DNA of 15,176 nucleotides from Acidobacteriota bacterium (GCA_021841795.1 JAKCDN010000021.1:1-15176); one strand, 5' to 3'; counted from the first letter of the stretch, positions 8,419 through 15,176 are shown. Numbers and translations: made by a program. The notes: generated by a model from the letters alone, not told the origin.

Positions 8419-9456
8419 ATGCGTCCGCTGCGGATGGTTGCTCTTGCCTTGCCGGCGATCTTGCTTGCCGGTGCAATCTCAATGCAGGCTCAGGCCGGCT
8501 GGAATGTTACCAAGACCCTGCACATCGGCGGGGAAGGTGGGTGGGACTACGTAACGGTTGATGCACGGAACCACCGCTTGTTTGTCACACGCAGCACCCA
8601 CACGCAGGTGATCGACAGCGAAACCGGAAAGGTGATCGGGGATATTCCGGGCCAGGTCCGCTCGCACGGTACCGTGATTGTGCCGCGCTTGAATCGTGGC
8701 TTTATTACGGATGGCGGCGGCAGCGGCGCAATCCTGGTCTTTGATCTGCAGACCTACGCGGTGCTGGGCAAATTGGCAACCATGCCCGACTCCGACGGCA
8801 TCATTTATGACCGGACGATGGATCTGGTTCTGGCCGTGTCGGGCGACGGAAACAAGCTGATGACCTTCAAGCCCGATATCGATCCGGCAAATGGCAAAAT
8901 CGATCCGCCCATCGAGCTGGGTGGCGCGCCGGAGTTCCTGGCTGCGGACGGTGACGGCAAAGCCTACGTCAACCTGGAAGACAAGGACATGGTGGCGGTC
9001 GTCGATCTGAAGACGCGGCAGGTCACCGCGCGCTGGCCCGTGGCTCCAGGAGGCCATCCCGTGGGCATGGCGCTGGACAGGAAAAATCATCTCCTGTTCA
9101 TCGGTTGCCGCAGGCCGCAGAAGATGATCGTGATGAGCACGATCGACGGCAAAGTGGTTGCGGATCTGCCCATCGGCGCGGGCGTGGATGCCACCAAGGT
9201 TATGGATGGACTCGCGTTTGCAAGCTGCGGAGACGGGTCGCTCGTTGTGGTTGGCGAAAAGAATGGCAAGTACGAGGTCGAGCAGGTGGTCAAGACCCCG
9301 GCCGGCGCGCGGACCATGGGCGTGGATGCCAGGACGCACACCATCTATCTGCCAACCGCTGAGTTCGAGCCGCCAACGCCCGGCGCGCCGCAGCGCCGGC
9401 CCCGGTTCAAGCCGGATACGTTCATGATTGTGGAGGCAGGACAGACGGCGCCGTAG
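8419..9456 (+). CDS. Secreted YncE-like beta-propeller protein
   Basis: The 345-residue protein starts with a Sec signal peptide: MRPLRM, a hydrophobic core, and likely cleavage after AQA at 26. The mature part consists of repeated blades with the pattern 'hydrophobic strand, Asp-x-x-x-x-x-hydrophobic strand', such as YVTVDARNHRLFV, GIIYDRTMDLVLAV, FLAADGDGKAYVN, GMALDRKNHLLFIG and GVDARTHTIYL. This is the YncE/lactonase-like YVTN propeller type, probably seven-bladed. Such proteins act in the periplasm or outside the cell; roles vary (DNA or peptide binding, scaffolding) and no catalytic residues can be named. A Pro/Arg-rich stretch precedes the last strand. It appears monocistronic, with its own promoter-like sequence, and its stop is 8 bases from the convergent PIN gene. 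Confidence 0.85.
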   Translation: MRPLRMVALALPAILLAGAISMQAQAGWNVTKTLHIGGEGGWDYVTVDARNHRLFVTRSTHTQVIDSETGKVIGDIPGQVRSHGTVIVPRLNRGFITDGGGSGAILVFDLQTYAVLGKLATMPDSDGIIYDRTMDLVLAVSGDGNKLMTFKPDIDPANGKIDPPIELGGAPEFLAADGDGKAYVNLEDKDMVAVVDLKTRQVTARWPVAPGGHPVGMALDRKNHLLFIGCRRPQKMIVMSTIDGKVVADLPIGAGVDATKVMDGLAFASCGDGSLVVVGEKNGKYEVEQVVKTPAGARTMGVDARTHTIYLPTAEFEPPTPGAPQRRPRFKPDTFMIVEAGQTAP

Positions 9457-9464
9457 CGCGCCGC

Positions 9465-9950
9465 CTACTCCTCGGCCTCCGGCTCTTCGGCGACGGATGT
9501 AGGCAGGCTGGAGGGCTCCACCGTTTCCATCCCTTCGGCCTTGGCCGCTTCCAGCAGCACCGTCGAGGCGGAGATAAAGGTAATGTGCGTTCCGGGAAAC
9601 ATGTCGCGCGATGCAAGCGCCGCGCCCAGTTGCAGGGCCTCGGGCCAGCGCAATGTGGTGCGGTCCAGCAGCAGGTGGGCCGCATCCATTACTCCCGGGG
9701 TTAGCGGCTGCTGGACCATGCGCGCGGCTTCAGCCCGCAGGAATTCCAGTGCCGTAGTGGCCGCTTCCGGCGCCACGTGCCCGGCGCGCTCCCGGCGACG
9801 GATGGCTGCATAAATCTCCAGCGGCGTCGCCACAGAGATCAGTTTGCGGTTGTCCTCAACGCCTTCCATCAGCCGAATCAGGCCCTCGGTTCCAGACTCG
9901 CGCACAAACAGCTTGGCAAAGGCCGTTGTCTCCAGGAAGAAAAAGCTCAC
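9465..9950 (-). CDS. PIN-domain-like protein with altered active site
   Basis: The 161-residue protein follows the PIN/VapC layout: an N-terminal strand FFLETTAFAKLFVRESGTE, a helix TPLEIYAAIRRRERAG, the segment LRWPEALQLGAALAS, and a C-terminal HITFISASTVLLEAAKAEG. PIN nucleases use three or four acidic residues. The first Asp is Glu here (E7), the second acidic position is kept (E45), the third Asp is Glu (E104), and the fourth, usually Asp in the 'FVTAD' strand, is Ser129. RNase activity may be reduced or lost. GTG 9950 overlaps the upstream gene's TGA as GTGA, with a G-rich run just before it, so translation is coupled. The last 15 residues are acidic. In classical VapBC modules this would be the toxin. 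Confidence 0.75.
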   Translation of the reverse strand: MSFFFLETTAFAKLFVRESGTEGLIRLMEGVEDNRKLISVATPLEIYAAIRRRERAGHVAPEAATTALEFLRAEAARMVQQPLTPGVMDAAHLLLDRTTLRWPEALQLGAALASRDMFPGTHITFISASTVLLEAAKAEGMETVEPSSLPTSVAEEPEAEE

Positions 9951-10672
9951 TCGGCCCCCCGTTCCCCATCCACAGTCACTGAAACCGGCTCACCCTGCAC
10001 TTCGATGGGCTGGAACCGCTGGGTCTCTTCCGGAATGTCCGCCTCCGCTCGATTGAGCCGGATCGTGGTCGTCGGATAGGCCGGCGTCTTCGGGTTGGCA
10101 ATCTTGCTCGTCAGCACAACCCCGCGCTGAATGGCCTCCGCCAGAACTCCCTGGCGGGACTCGGGGTTATGATTCCAGCGGAAGGCCTTGCGCGGCAAAA
10201 AGGAATCGCGAAACCACTTGAGCGCGATAAAGGCATGGCCGCCGCGCTCGGCCTCTGCCAGGGCCGTGCAAAGCTCTTTTACCCGCACGTCCATATCTGC
10301 CGGAAGCGCCGCATCGGCGTCCTCCTCGTCGTTATAGCTGCGGGGAACAAGATGGGTTGACGTGCGCGGCCCGCGGTCCGGCCGCGGAGCAGGATCATCA
10401 CCTTCGGCCCGCTCAAAATAGATCCGGACCTCGTCGTACTCCGGCGACCAGGCTTCGGCCATGGCGTCGCGGCGCTTGCTGCGGCCGTTTTCGCTGCACA
10501 GCTCCACGATGGCCTGGTAACCCGGAGGCGCCAGAAATCGCAGGGCGCGCGCCATCCCAGGATCTTGTGAATAGGCCAGTTCCGTTAATGCCTCTTCAAT
10601 CATCTCCTCGGCCGCAGGAATACTGAGATTGGATATTTCCAACTGATTTATAGAGCCTTTTCCTGACTTCAT
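9947..10672 (-). CDS. Unrecognised protein coupled to the PIN-like gene
   Basis: I do not recognise this 241-residue protein. It has no signal peptide or membrane segment. Residues 18-90 look mainly helical, 91-125 form a charged, Pro- and Asp/Glu-rich linker, and 126-208 form a second compact region: helices around VKELCTALAEAERGG and GVLAEAIQRGVV followed by strands ending TTTIRLNR. That last pattern is compatible with a winged helix, as in antitoxin or OST-HTH-type domains, but this is a guess. It precedes and overlaps the PIN-like gene by four bases, the position of an antitoxin, although it is much longer than a usual 60-90-residue VapB. ATG 10672 has GGGAGAG six bases upstream (10679-10685), a good ribosome binding site. 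Confidence 0.7.
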   Translation of the reverse strand: MKSGKGSINQLEISNLSIPAAEEMIEEALTELAYSQDPGMARALRFLAPPGYQAIVELCSENGRSKRRDAMAEAWSPEYDEVRIYFERAEGDDPAPRPDRGPRTSTHLVPRSYNDEEDADAALPADMDVRVKELCTALAEAERGGHAFIALKWFRDSFLPRKAFRWNHNPESRQGVLAEAIQRGVVLTSKIANPKTPAYPTTTIRLNRAEADIPEETQRFQPIEVQGEPVSVTVDGERGAE

Positions 10673-11240
10673 ATCGTTCTCTCCCAGGCCGTCTGATTCC
10701 GCGACGCCAGCACGATCACCGGCCGGTGTTTCCAGCTCGGAGCCGCGCAGCAGTTTCCAGTCAGCCTTATTTCGTCTTAAAGATATCTGCTGTCTGCTCT
10801 TCTACAACGGTGTAAGCCCACTCGCGATCGTTGGATCCTCCGCTTGAAAATCGCATTCTAAGCACCGCAACGGCTGGCTTGGCGCACGGGGTCTTCTTCC
10901 AGCCTTGAAACCATCAAAGTTGACTGTCCATCTCGAATGGCAGCGGCGCCAGGTAAGGTGTACCTATTCCATTCATTACGTACGGTCGATTCTCCCTGAT
11001 GCTGGATCGACTGAAAGGTATTGCCTCGGAGGTACGGCAATCCTGAAAACCGCTTTAGGTAAAGTTCGAACTTATTAACTGGCCTCTGGCAAGCTCCCAA
11101 CGATTTTGAGCCAGATTACTGATTTGTGAGACGATTCTAGCGCAAAAAAAGTTGAATCTATGCGAAGTTACAGCATTGGAAGAACTTAGGTTTCGGTCCC
11201 GGCAGGCAGTTGGCTTGCTTACCTTTGTGGCTGGGCTTCG
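10673..11240. other. A+T-richer intergenic region without a convincing gene
   Basis: This stretch separates two divergent genes and is visibly richer in A and T than its surroundings. On the minus strand it could hold the promoter for the 241-residue protein: TTGTAG and TATCTT with 16-base spacing, about 130 bases before the start. Two minus-strand ORFs exist, an 80-codon TTG-start frame (10858-11100) and a 29-codon ATG frame (10767-10856), but neither has a Shine-Dalgarno or recognisable sequence. A short inverted repeat GTCGAT/ATCGAC lies at 10985-11011. No tRNA or insertion sequence was found. Confidence 0.5.
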
Positions 11241-11246
11241 TAGAAT
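11241..11246 (+). promoter_or_regulatory. -10 box for a probable leaderless transcript
   Basis: TAGAAT (five of six to TATAAT) ends six bases before ATG 11253, so transcription should begin at or next to the start codon. The TAG within it is also an in-frame stop, and the three codons between it and the ATG are not starts, which excludes an upstream start. No Shine-Dalgarno is present. The -35 is weak; TTACCT at 11219-11224 gives 16-base spacing. Confidence 0.5.
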
Positions 11247-11252
11247 GAATAT

Positions 11253-13880
11253 ATGCGCCGCTGCCTGCAGTACCTGCTTCTCTTTGTCTTGGCATCTCCT
11301 TTGGTGCGCGCCGATGGCTCGCCCTTCGATTTGTCCGGGCCAAAAGTGGATGTGCATGTGAAACGCGGCAATGTAACCCTGCCGATCTCCGAAACGCCCA
11401 ACCTGCTTCCGGGCGACCGGCTGTGGATCCATCCCGATCTTCCCGAGAGTCAGGCCACCCACTTCGTGCTGGTCGTGGCCTTTCTGCGCGGATCGACGAA
11501 TCCTCCTCCGCCGGAGTGGTTTACGCGCGTGGAGACATGGACGCGGGACGTTCGCGACGAGGGCGTGTTCGTCAAGGTTCCCGAGGAGGCGCAGCAGGCG
11601 CTGGTGTTTCTCGCGCCTGCAACCGGGGGCGACTTTAACACTCTGCGCAATACCGTGCGCGGCCGGCCCGGCTCGTTTGTGCGCGCGGCTCAGGATCTGC
11701 AGGCCGCGAGCTGGGAACGGATGCGGCTGGAAACCTACCTGGATGACGTGAAGGCGACCTCGCAGTCCGACCCCGCGGCGCTGAAAGCTCACGCCGAGTC
11801 GGCTGCGCTGAGCCTCGGTATCAAAATCAACGAAAGTTGCTTCCTCAAACCTCCTGAAGAACAGGCGCCGTGTCTCTCGCAAAACTCCGAAGGCATGGTT
11901 CTTGACAATGCCAATGCGCAGTCCCGCGTTGACCAGCTCACCAACGGCAACACCCTCGACCTGATGAACCAGTTGAGCTACACCAACGTGGCGGGAAGCG
12001 GCATGTACAGCCCGTATGTGGGCGCCATCGTCGATACGGCGCGCATTCTGTCCTCGCTGCACACGGCTCACTTCCAGTACATTCCTGCGCTTGCTCTGCC
12101 CAAGGCCGACAGCCTCAATCTGCGCCTGAATATGGCGCCCTCGTTCGTGAACCCCAGGTCGGTTGTGGTGGTCGCACTGCCCCCGGTGGGTCTTCCCCGG
12201 TCGCTGCCCCTGCATCCCACCAACCCGAACCAAAGCTTCTGCGGCATGAAGCCGAACCTGGTGCTGCCCGCGGAGGGCTCGCCCCTCGTGTTCGCTACCC
12301 AGATGGCGCACGACCTCTACCTGCATATCGAGACGACCGGCGGACATCATCAATCATTTGATGTGCCGGTCGCAGCAGATCCCAGCCAGGGCGGTCTGGT
12401 GTTGACGCAGCCCATGCCGGCGCTGCCCGGGGGCGAACTGACCGCCGTGGTGCGCGGAAAATGGGGATTCGACAACTGGGAGGGCCCCCACTATCAGCTG
12501 GTCGCCGCCCTCAAAAACGAGTGGACGCTGGCCGAATCCGACCAGTCAGCCCTGGTGGTAGGCCGGGACGATGCGCTCCACATCGACGGACCGTCCACCG
12601 TGTGCGTGGAGAAGGTTGAAGCCCGGATCGCCGGCGACCATGCGCAGACGCTGGAGTGGAAGGCGATCAAGCCTGATGGCATCGAGGTCACCGTGCCGCT
12701 CAAGGATGCGCAGCCCGGGCAGGTTACCGTTGCCCTCTATGAGTACGGGATCACCGAGCCCGACCGCCTCAAAATGGAAGCCTACGATGCCGCGGCATCG
12801 CTTGACGGACTCGTGATTCATGCCGGCGACGAGACCGCGCTCCTGAAAGGTACGCGGCTCGACGAGGTGGCAAAGGCCCAGATTGCCGGTACTGCCCTTA
12901 CCCCCTCCGCGCTGAATCGCGCCGGAAACTTTGACGAGCTGCTGATGGCGGCGGGCGCGTCCACGGCCGGCCTGGTGCCCGGAAAATACTATGCCGCGCA
13001 TGTGGAACTGAAAGATGGCCGCCGACTCACCGCGCCCGTGACCGTCGAACCGCCCCGTCCCCAGGTGATGCTGCTGAGCAAGGGCGTGCAGAGTGACGCT
13101 TCGCTGCCGCAGACGCCGGTCCAGTACGGCAGCGCAAGCGACCTCCCGGTCGAGGAGCGTCTCGTCTTTTTCCTCAAGTCGGTCGTCCCGGAGAACTTCC
13201 CGCGCGATGAAAAAATCGAGGTGGCGGCTGAGGATTCCAGCTTTCACACCATGCTTGGCCTGAGCGACGGGAGCCTGATGCTCGAAGACGCGCACACCGC
13301 GATCGGCAGTCTGGAGCCGCTCGCCCGCTTCGGCCCTTCTGCCTTCGGACCGGTGCGTATTCGCGCCATCTCGGCCGACGGCACCGCCGGAGACTGGCAA
13401 CTGCTGGGAACGCTGGTGCGTCTGCCCGGCTTTACTGCATTGCGCTGCCCCCGCGCGCAGGCCAAGCCTTGCGTGCTCAGCGGTAATAATCTCTTTTTGG
13501 CGGATTCGCTGGCGATAACGCCGGACTTCCAGGATCCGGTCGATGTGCCCGCGCAGTTTACCGGGACGCAGCTCACGGTTCCGCATCCAGCCAACGGGGT
13601 TCTCTACCTAAAACTGCGCGACGATTCCGCTTCCGTGCAAACCCTCACCTTGCCGGTCGTGCCGATGCCATCAGTTTCCGCGCCGATCCCGCTGGTTGCG
13701 CCTGCCTCTGCGCCGGCGGCGTCTGCGGCCACAGCGATGCCCAGCGCGACCGCCCCCGCCGCCGTGGTTCCGGCTTCTGTGCAAATGGTCCCTGCGGCCG
13801 GTTCGGCGCCCACTGCAGCGGCAGCGCCCGCGGCTTCCGCGCCGGCTCCGGCCCCGGCGCCGCCTTCCGATCAGCAGTGA
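11253..13880 (+). CDS. Large secreted protein of unknown function with Ala/Pro-rich tail
   Basis: The 875-residue protein begins with a Sec signal peptide: MRRC, the core LQYLLLFVLASPLV, and likely cleavage after VRA at 20. The mature N-terminal part contains LLPGDRLWIHPDLP and VVAFLRGSTNPPPPEWF, and is predicted mixed alpha/beta. The middle is beta-rich with Ig-like spacing, consistent with several surface domains. A later block includes VFFLKSVVPENFPRDEKIEV and ARFGPSAFGPVRIR. Close Cys pairs occur at ESCFLKPPEEQAPC and RCPRAQAKPC, possible disulfides. Residues from about 802 to the end are low-complexity Ala/Pro/Ser, likely a flexible tail or wall/peptidoglycan-spanning linker. I cannot name a family or function. 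It is a single gene with an unusual leaderless-looking start. Confidence 0.8.
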   Translation: MRRCLQYLLLFVLASPLVRADGSPFDLSGPKVDVHVKRGNVTLPISETPNLLPGDRLWIHPDLPESQATHFVLVVAFLRGSTNPPPPEWFTRVETWTRDVRDEGVFVKVPEEAQQALVFLAPATGGDFNTLRNTVRGRPGSFVRAAQDLQAASWERMRLETYLDDVKATSQSDPAALKAHAESAALSLGIKINESCFLKPPEEQAPCLSQNSEGMVLDNANAQSRVDQLTNGNTLDLMNQLSYTNVAGSGMYSPYVGAIVDTARILSSLHTAHFQYIPALALPKADSLNLRLNMAPSFVNPRSVVVVALPPVGLPRSLPLHPTNPNQSFCGMKPNLVLPAEGSPLVFATQMAHDLYLHIETTGGHHQSFDVPVAADPSQGGLVLTQPMPALPGGELTAVVRGKWGFDNWEGPHYQLVAALKNEWTLAESDQSALVVGRDDALHIDGPSTVCVEKVEARIAGDHAQTLEWKAIKPDGIEVTVPLKDAQPGQVTVALYEYGITEPDRLKMEAYDAAASLDGLVIHAGDETALLKGTRLDEVAKAQIAGTALTPSALNRAGNFDELLMAAGASTAGLVPGKYYAAHVELKDGRRLTAPVTVEPPRPQVMLLSKGVQSDASLPQTPVQYGSASDLPVEERLVFFLKSVVPENFPRDEKIEVAAEDSSFHTMLGLSDGSLMLEDAHTAIGSLEPLARFGPSAFGPVRIRAISADGTAGDWQLLGTLVRLPGFTALRCPRAQAKPCVLSGNNLFLADSLAITPDFQDPVDVPAQFTGTQLTVPHPANGVLYLKLRDDSASVQTLTLPVVPMPSVSAPIPLVAPASAPAASAATAMPSATAPAAVVPASVQMVPAAGSAPTAAAAPAASAPAPAPAPPSDQQ

Positions 13881-14180
13881 GCCGATGCTGCGGGGGCGCC
13901 CACCGCGGCGCCTGCGGCGTTGCCAGCCCAATTGGCGCGAGATGCACTTGGCTCGTGCGATACCGGATGCGCGGCACACAGGATCGGCGCAGGATCACGG
14001 CCCGGATCGGACCGGGCTCTGCCGGAGCCGTTGCCGGGCACGCTCTTTTGATCCGCGCAACTCTGGCGGCGCGTCCGACGCATTGCGGTCAGGCTATCGC
14101 AATTCCTGCGTAGCCGTATCCTGACGCTCCGGCACTCCAGTCGACGCGATCCCAGGCCGCGGTGACATGGCGCCAAATCG
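13881..14180. other. Non-coding gap after the large secreted protein
   Basis: G+C-rich DNA between two convergent genes, with no credible ORF. It contains several hairpin-capable sequences, including GCCCGG/CCGGGC at 14000-14017 and a possible plus-strand terminator at 14020-14049. It also holds the left arm (14099-14117) of a larger inverted repeat whose right arm lies in the ferredoxin terminator. Confidence 0.5.
14020..14049 (+). terminator. Possible intrinsic terminator of the large secreted protein gene
   Basis: TGCCGG (14020-14025) can pair with CC-g-GGCA (14034-14040) to give a short bulged G+C stem, followed by CGCTCTTTTG. It lies about 140 bases after the stop codon. The stem is imperfect and the T-run short, so this is tentative. 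Confidence 0.3.
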
Positions 14181-14207
14181 AAAACGGCTACAGGCATTAG
14201 GAATTGC
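14099..14207. repeat. Two-block inverted repeat overlapping the ferredoxin terminator
   Basis: GCAATTCCT (14099-14107) is the exact reverse complement of AGGAATTGC (14199-14207), and GTAGCCGT (14110-14117) of ACGGCTAC (14184-14191). The blocks are nested in the right order, giving 17 pairs with a 2/7-base internal loop. The right half is shared with the local terminator hairpin at 14187-14213, so the two folds are mutually exclusive. Confidence 0.55.
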
Positions 14208-14213
14208 CGTAGC
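14181..14213 (-). terminator. Intrinsic terminator of the ferredoxin gene
   Basis: On the minus strand, GCTACGGCA pairs with TGCC-t-GTAGC (nine pairs, one bulge, eight-base loop; plus-strand 14187-14213), followed by CG and a TTTT run (14184-14181). It starts about 38 bases after the ferredoxin stop codon, so position and direction fit. Confidence 0.6.
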
Positions 14214-14250
14214 GTAACTCCAGGACCACCAGAAACTCAGCGGCTGCTGC

Positions 14251-14502
14251 CTAATTGAAGTAGGCGCGGTTCTTGTCGGCAAACTCCGCCTTCGCTGCGG
14301 GCAGTTCGTCGCTGGTGAAGATCGCCCCCTGCGGGCAGATGGCGGCGCAATTGCCGCAATCGATGCACTCGTCGGGATTGATATAGACCTGCGCTACGGT
14401 TGCGGCGGCAGGGTCGCCCATCGCCGGAGCGATGGCGGCAGTGCTGCACTCCGCAACACAGACAAAGTCCTTGACGCAGGTATCGGTGACAACATATGCC
14501 AT
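14251..14502 (-). CDS. Small ferredoxin with one CxxDxxC and one CxxCxxC cluster motif
   Basis: The 83-residue protein is a bacterial-type two-cluster ferredoxin, a soluble electron carrier. The second motif C46-x2-C49-x2-C52-x3-C56-P is complete. The first is C9-x2-D12-x2-C15-x3-C19, with Asp at the second Cys position. By family logic one [4Fe-4S] cluster is held by C46, C49, C52 and C19, and the other by C9, C15, C56 and possibly D12, so it may be [3Fe-4S] or an Asp-ligated [4Fe-4S]. The Pro normally after C19 is Ser. GAGGAG lies nine bases before the ATG (plus-strand 14512-14517). It is alone, with a terminator behind it; its redox partner is not in the window. Confidence 0.9.
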   Translation of the reverse strand: MAYVVTDTCVKDFVCVAECSTAAIAPAMGDPAAATVAQVYINPDECIDCGNCAAICPQGAIFTSDELPAAKAEFADKNRAYFN

Positions 14503-14763
14503 GGAAACGGGCTCCTCGGTTGGCGGGCGCTTCTTGGTTGCGCCACGATCCTCAAACGGCTCCAGGTTCGCTGTGCCCAGGCAGCATTGCCGTCCAGCCG
14601 ATCTGAGCTCAAGGCGGACCGGCCTGCCGAATGCGCCGGAAAGGGTATATCTGCCCTGAGCCGCCGTACTGTGAGGCTAACTGAAGCATTCCATGACCTA
14701 CTGTGACCTCAATCACCATCGCGCGGCGGCAATTTGATGATGCTCTCGGCGGGTCTACCCTGC

Positions 14764-14804
14764 GGAACCGGCGCAAGCCGGTGCGAATGGCAGACGCCGG
14801 TTCC
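14764..14804. repeat. Exact 10-base inverted repeat in intergenic DNA
   Basis: GGAACCGGCG (14764-14773) and CGCCGGTTCC (14795-14804) are perfect reverse complements around a 21-base loop. The first arm can alternatively form ACCGG/CCGGT with the loop (14767-14782). No T-run follows on either strand. Confidence 0.6.
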
Positions 14805-14993
14805 CATGGCCGGATCACGCTCGCAGCCGGCCGTGAATCTGCGTGCACACCAGCCCGCGTAACCGCCGGTTCGCGGCCTGTGCTACAGTTCCCGGCTGCG
14901 GCACTTTAACTGCTCCGAAGCCTGCGGCATCGTTCCTCCTTTCGCAGCCGTTCGCCCGGCGATGCGGAATTTCAGTCTTTTCAGGATCTTGAA

Positions 14994-15017
14994 ATCCGGC
15001 CGCCGCGGCCTCCGGAT
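14994..15017 (-). terminator. Possible terminator of the outer-membrane barrel gene
   Basis: ATCCGG (14994-14999) pairs with CCGGAT (15012-15017), and an internal alternative GGCCG/CGGCC (14998-15010) adds stability. Read on the minus strand the stem starts 18 bases after the barrel gene's stop and is followed by a short TTT. The T-run is weak. Confidence 0.35.
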
Positions 15018-15035
15018 GCATGCGCAGGAACTGCT

Positions 15036-15176
15036 CTAAAAAATCCTCGCTTCCACGCCCGCGCTGATGTGCACTGCGCTCATGCTGCCGAAGCTGAACT
15101 GCGGCCAGTCCTGATACTCGAAGTCGGCAATGCGTAAATTGATGCGATGCCTCCAGTGATAGTCCACTCCGCCGCC
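15036..15176 (-). CDS. Outer-membrane beta-barrel protein, C-terminal end (partial)
   Basis: Only the last 46 codons are in the window; the gene continues past the right edge. The translation starts GGGVDYHWRHRINLR, continues IADFEYQDWP and ends SAGVEARIF. Alternating hydrophobic and polar residues, the GGGxDY turn, the DFEYQ-W strand and a terminal Phe are the pattern of a small OmpA-like/'outer membrane beta-barrel' protein, with the terminal Phe as the BAM recognition signal. I recognise this style from acidobacterial surface proteins. It would sit in the outer membrane; its specific role is unknown. The stop is TAG at 15036-15038. Confidence 0.75.
   Translation of the reverse strand, partial: GGGVDYHWRHRINLRIADFEYQDWPQFSFGSMSAVHISAGVEARIF

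Larger units (their letters stand above)
14503..15035. other. Non-coding gap upstream of the ferredoxin gene
   Basis: This contains the ferredoxin leader and the downstream region of the barrel-protein gene at the right edge. Short ORFs on both strands lack ribosome binding sites and recognisable sequence. Notable elements are the exact inverted repeat at 14764-14804, an extended -10-like TGCTACAGT at 14881-14889 on the plus strand with no -35 and no gene after it, and the possible terminator at 14994-15017. Confidence 0.5.

Noticed and set aside
10767..10856. 29-codon minus-strand ORF ending EEQTADIFKTK
   Set aside because: The ATG follows two bases after the 80-codon frame's stop, but there is no ribosome binding site and it is too short to support without conservation data.
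10858..11100. 80-codon minus-strand ORF in the A+T-richer gap
   Set aside because: It starts at TTG, has no Shine-Dalgarno, and its translation shows no recognisable motif or coherent secondary-structure pattern.
11055..12353. Long minus-strand ORF opposite the large secreted protein
   Set aside because: The Arg/His/Gln-rich composition is typical of antisense frames, whereas the plus strand has a signal peptide and continuous 875-codon frame.
14703..14909. 68-codon plus-strand ORF near the right end
   Set aside because: It has no ribosome binding site, spans the inverted repeat at 14764-14804, and has an Arg/Ala-rich random-looking translation.

Overview
The window looks like chromosome from an Acidobacteriota bacterium of the Terriglobia/Acidobacteriaceae type. 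This is inferred from high G+C coding DNA, the aromatic amino acid gene layout, a short two-motif ferredoxin and an outer-membrane barrel C-terminus, all in a style I associate with that group. No rRNA or other marker gene is present, so the assignment is moderate.

Positions 1-5396 (+ strand) hold an aromatic amino acid cluster in one direction: 3' end of trpC, then trpF, trpB, trpA, a stand-alone AroQ chorismate mutase, a type I-beta DAHP synthase (aroF) and prephenate dehydrogenase (tyrA). These cover entry into the shikimate pathway (DAHP synthase), the branch to prephenate and the tyrosine branch, and the last four steps of tryptophan synthesis. Several junctions overlap (trpC/trpF, aroQ/aroF). 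The trpA-aroQ and aroF-tyrA gaps carry repeats or hairpins that could allow separate control of the second half.

Positions 5402-8255 hold two divergently transcribed membrane transporters: an SLC13/ArsB-type permease on the minus strand, convergent with tyrA, and an MFS protein on the plus strand that resembles the eukaryotic MFSD1 group. Positions 8419-9456 encode a secreted YncE-like beta-propeller with a clear ribosome binding site and a plausible extended -10 promoter.

Positions 9465-10672 (minus strand) hold a translationally coupled pair: an unrecognised 241-residue protein followed by a PIN-like protein whose acidic active-site positions are altered. A relatively A+T-rich 580-base stretch without a convincing gene follows. 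At 11253 a long secreted protein (875 residues, Ala/Pro-rich tail) begins at an ATG with no Shine-Dalgarno and a -10-like box six bases upstream, which suggests a leaderless mRNA.

The right end (13881-15176) is sparse. It has a small minus-strand ferredoxin with seven Cys plus an Asp in its first cluster motif, a likely intrinsic terminator behind it, several inverted repeats in non-coding sequence, and the C-terminal end of an outer-membrane beta-barrel protein entering from the right edge. No tRNA, rRNA, insertion sequence or CRISPR array was seen. No complete new defence or mobile system is evident. The best leads are the degenerate PIN pair, the two leaderless-looking starts, the Asp-containing ferredoxin and the structured intergenic DNA.
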